32,358 nucleotides of DNA from Ignavibacteria bacterium (GTDB lineage Bacteria; Bacteroidota; Ignavibacteria; Tepidaquicellales; OLB5): the NCBI GenBank assembly GCA_014879675.1, contig JACSRQ010000036.1, positions 1 to 32,358 of the forward strand. The letters run 5' to 3'. Numbering within the stretch: the first letter of the stretch is position 1; each line of letters starts with the position of its first letter. A program made the position numbers and the translations under genes. Below, in pieces: positions 32,248 to 32,358 of this stretch. The notes under the pieces were generated by a model. The model saw only the letters and a program-made list of their open reading frames with translations, was not told where the DNA came from and made no database searches.

Positions 32248-32358
32248 ATGTTCATAGTTGACGCAGAGGAGTTTTCAAATTCTAATTCTATTAGTATTTT
32301 GGACAGGGTTGAGCAGATGAACAAAGAGTATTTGCAGAAGGCGGATTATACCCGTTTT
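32248..32358 (+). CDS. Possible 5' end of a gene cut by the window edge
   Basis: An ATG-initiated frame stays open for 37 codons to the end of the window (MFIVDAEEFSNSNSISILDR, then VEQMNKEYLQKADYTRF). The composition is protein-like and charged-polar with no signal peptide, and it would be divergent from the adhesin-like gene. No Shine-Dalgarno sequence precedes the ATG; instead the ATG sits in the loop of a 9-bp inverted repeat (CTGCGTCAA at 32233-32241, TTGACGCAG at 32258-32266). Without the rest of the gene no family can be named, and the true start could be a later ATG. Confidence 0.35.
   Translation, partial: MFIVDAEEFSNSNSISILDRVEQMNKEYLQKADYTRF

Overview
The window looks like a chromosomal segment of a Bacteroidota/Chlorobiota-group bacterium, most likely an Ignavibacteria-type organism. 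Seven of its predicted exported proteins end in a type IX secretion (T9SS) type A sorting domain with the NYPNPFNP hallmark and a final KMxLxK tail. Several genes lack a Shine-Dalgarno sequence or start at TTG, and at least three upstream regions carry a Bacteroidota-style TTG-N19/20-TAnnTTTG promoter. The DNA is AT-rich. No rRNA, tRNA, CRISPR array, transposase or phage gene was found.

Layout. (1) 14-9658 (+): a tightly packed array of five paralogous secreted beta-propeller (YCF48/Asp-box-like) proteins with T9SS sorting domains, then a small exported lipocalin-like protein and a strong bidirectional terminator. (2) 9721-14895 (-): a small exported protein, the ferrous-iron transport pair feoA-feoB, and a T9SS-exported M12-type metalloprotease. 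(3) 15228-23620 (+): pyrimidine-nucleoside phosphorylase, a membrane-anchored staphylococcal-nuclease homologue, a small lipoprotein, an outer-membrane barrel protein, a ParB/SerK-fold protein, a LolE-like permease, a LolD-like ATPase and a TonB-receptor-like barrel. (4) 23585-30260 (-): a four-gene envelope-glycan operon (DUF2723 membrane protein, GT-C glycosyltransferase with TPR tail, methyltransferase, GT9 heptosyltransferase-like enzyme). (5) 30261-31156: about 900 bp without a gene, crowded with palindromic and degenerate tandem repeats. (6) 31157-32128 (-): a T9SS adhesin-like (choice-of-anchor J) protein, then a possible gene start running off the right edge.

How the genes fit together. 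The theme is the cell envelope: T9SS cargo, lipoprotein trafficking (Lol-type ABC), outer-membrane barrels and glycan assembly. The glycan operon could build the surface polysaccharide to which T9SS cargo is anchored, but that is inference.

Most interesting observation. A two-hairpin palindromic element present four times in the 30.5-31.0 kb repeat cluster also sits, in reverse orientation and in frame, inside the T9SS sorting domain of the fourth propeller gene (7621-7674). The other four paralogs carry two different repeat-like sequences at the same loop of the same domain. This resembles the in-frame palindromic elements of Rickettsia and suggests that the loop tolerates, or is diversified by, small repeats. 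The three long paralogs have about 14 propeller repeats and the two short ones about 7, consistent with double and single seven-bladed propellers.
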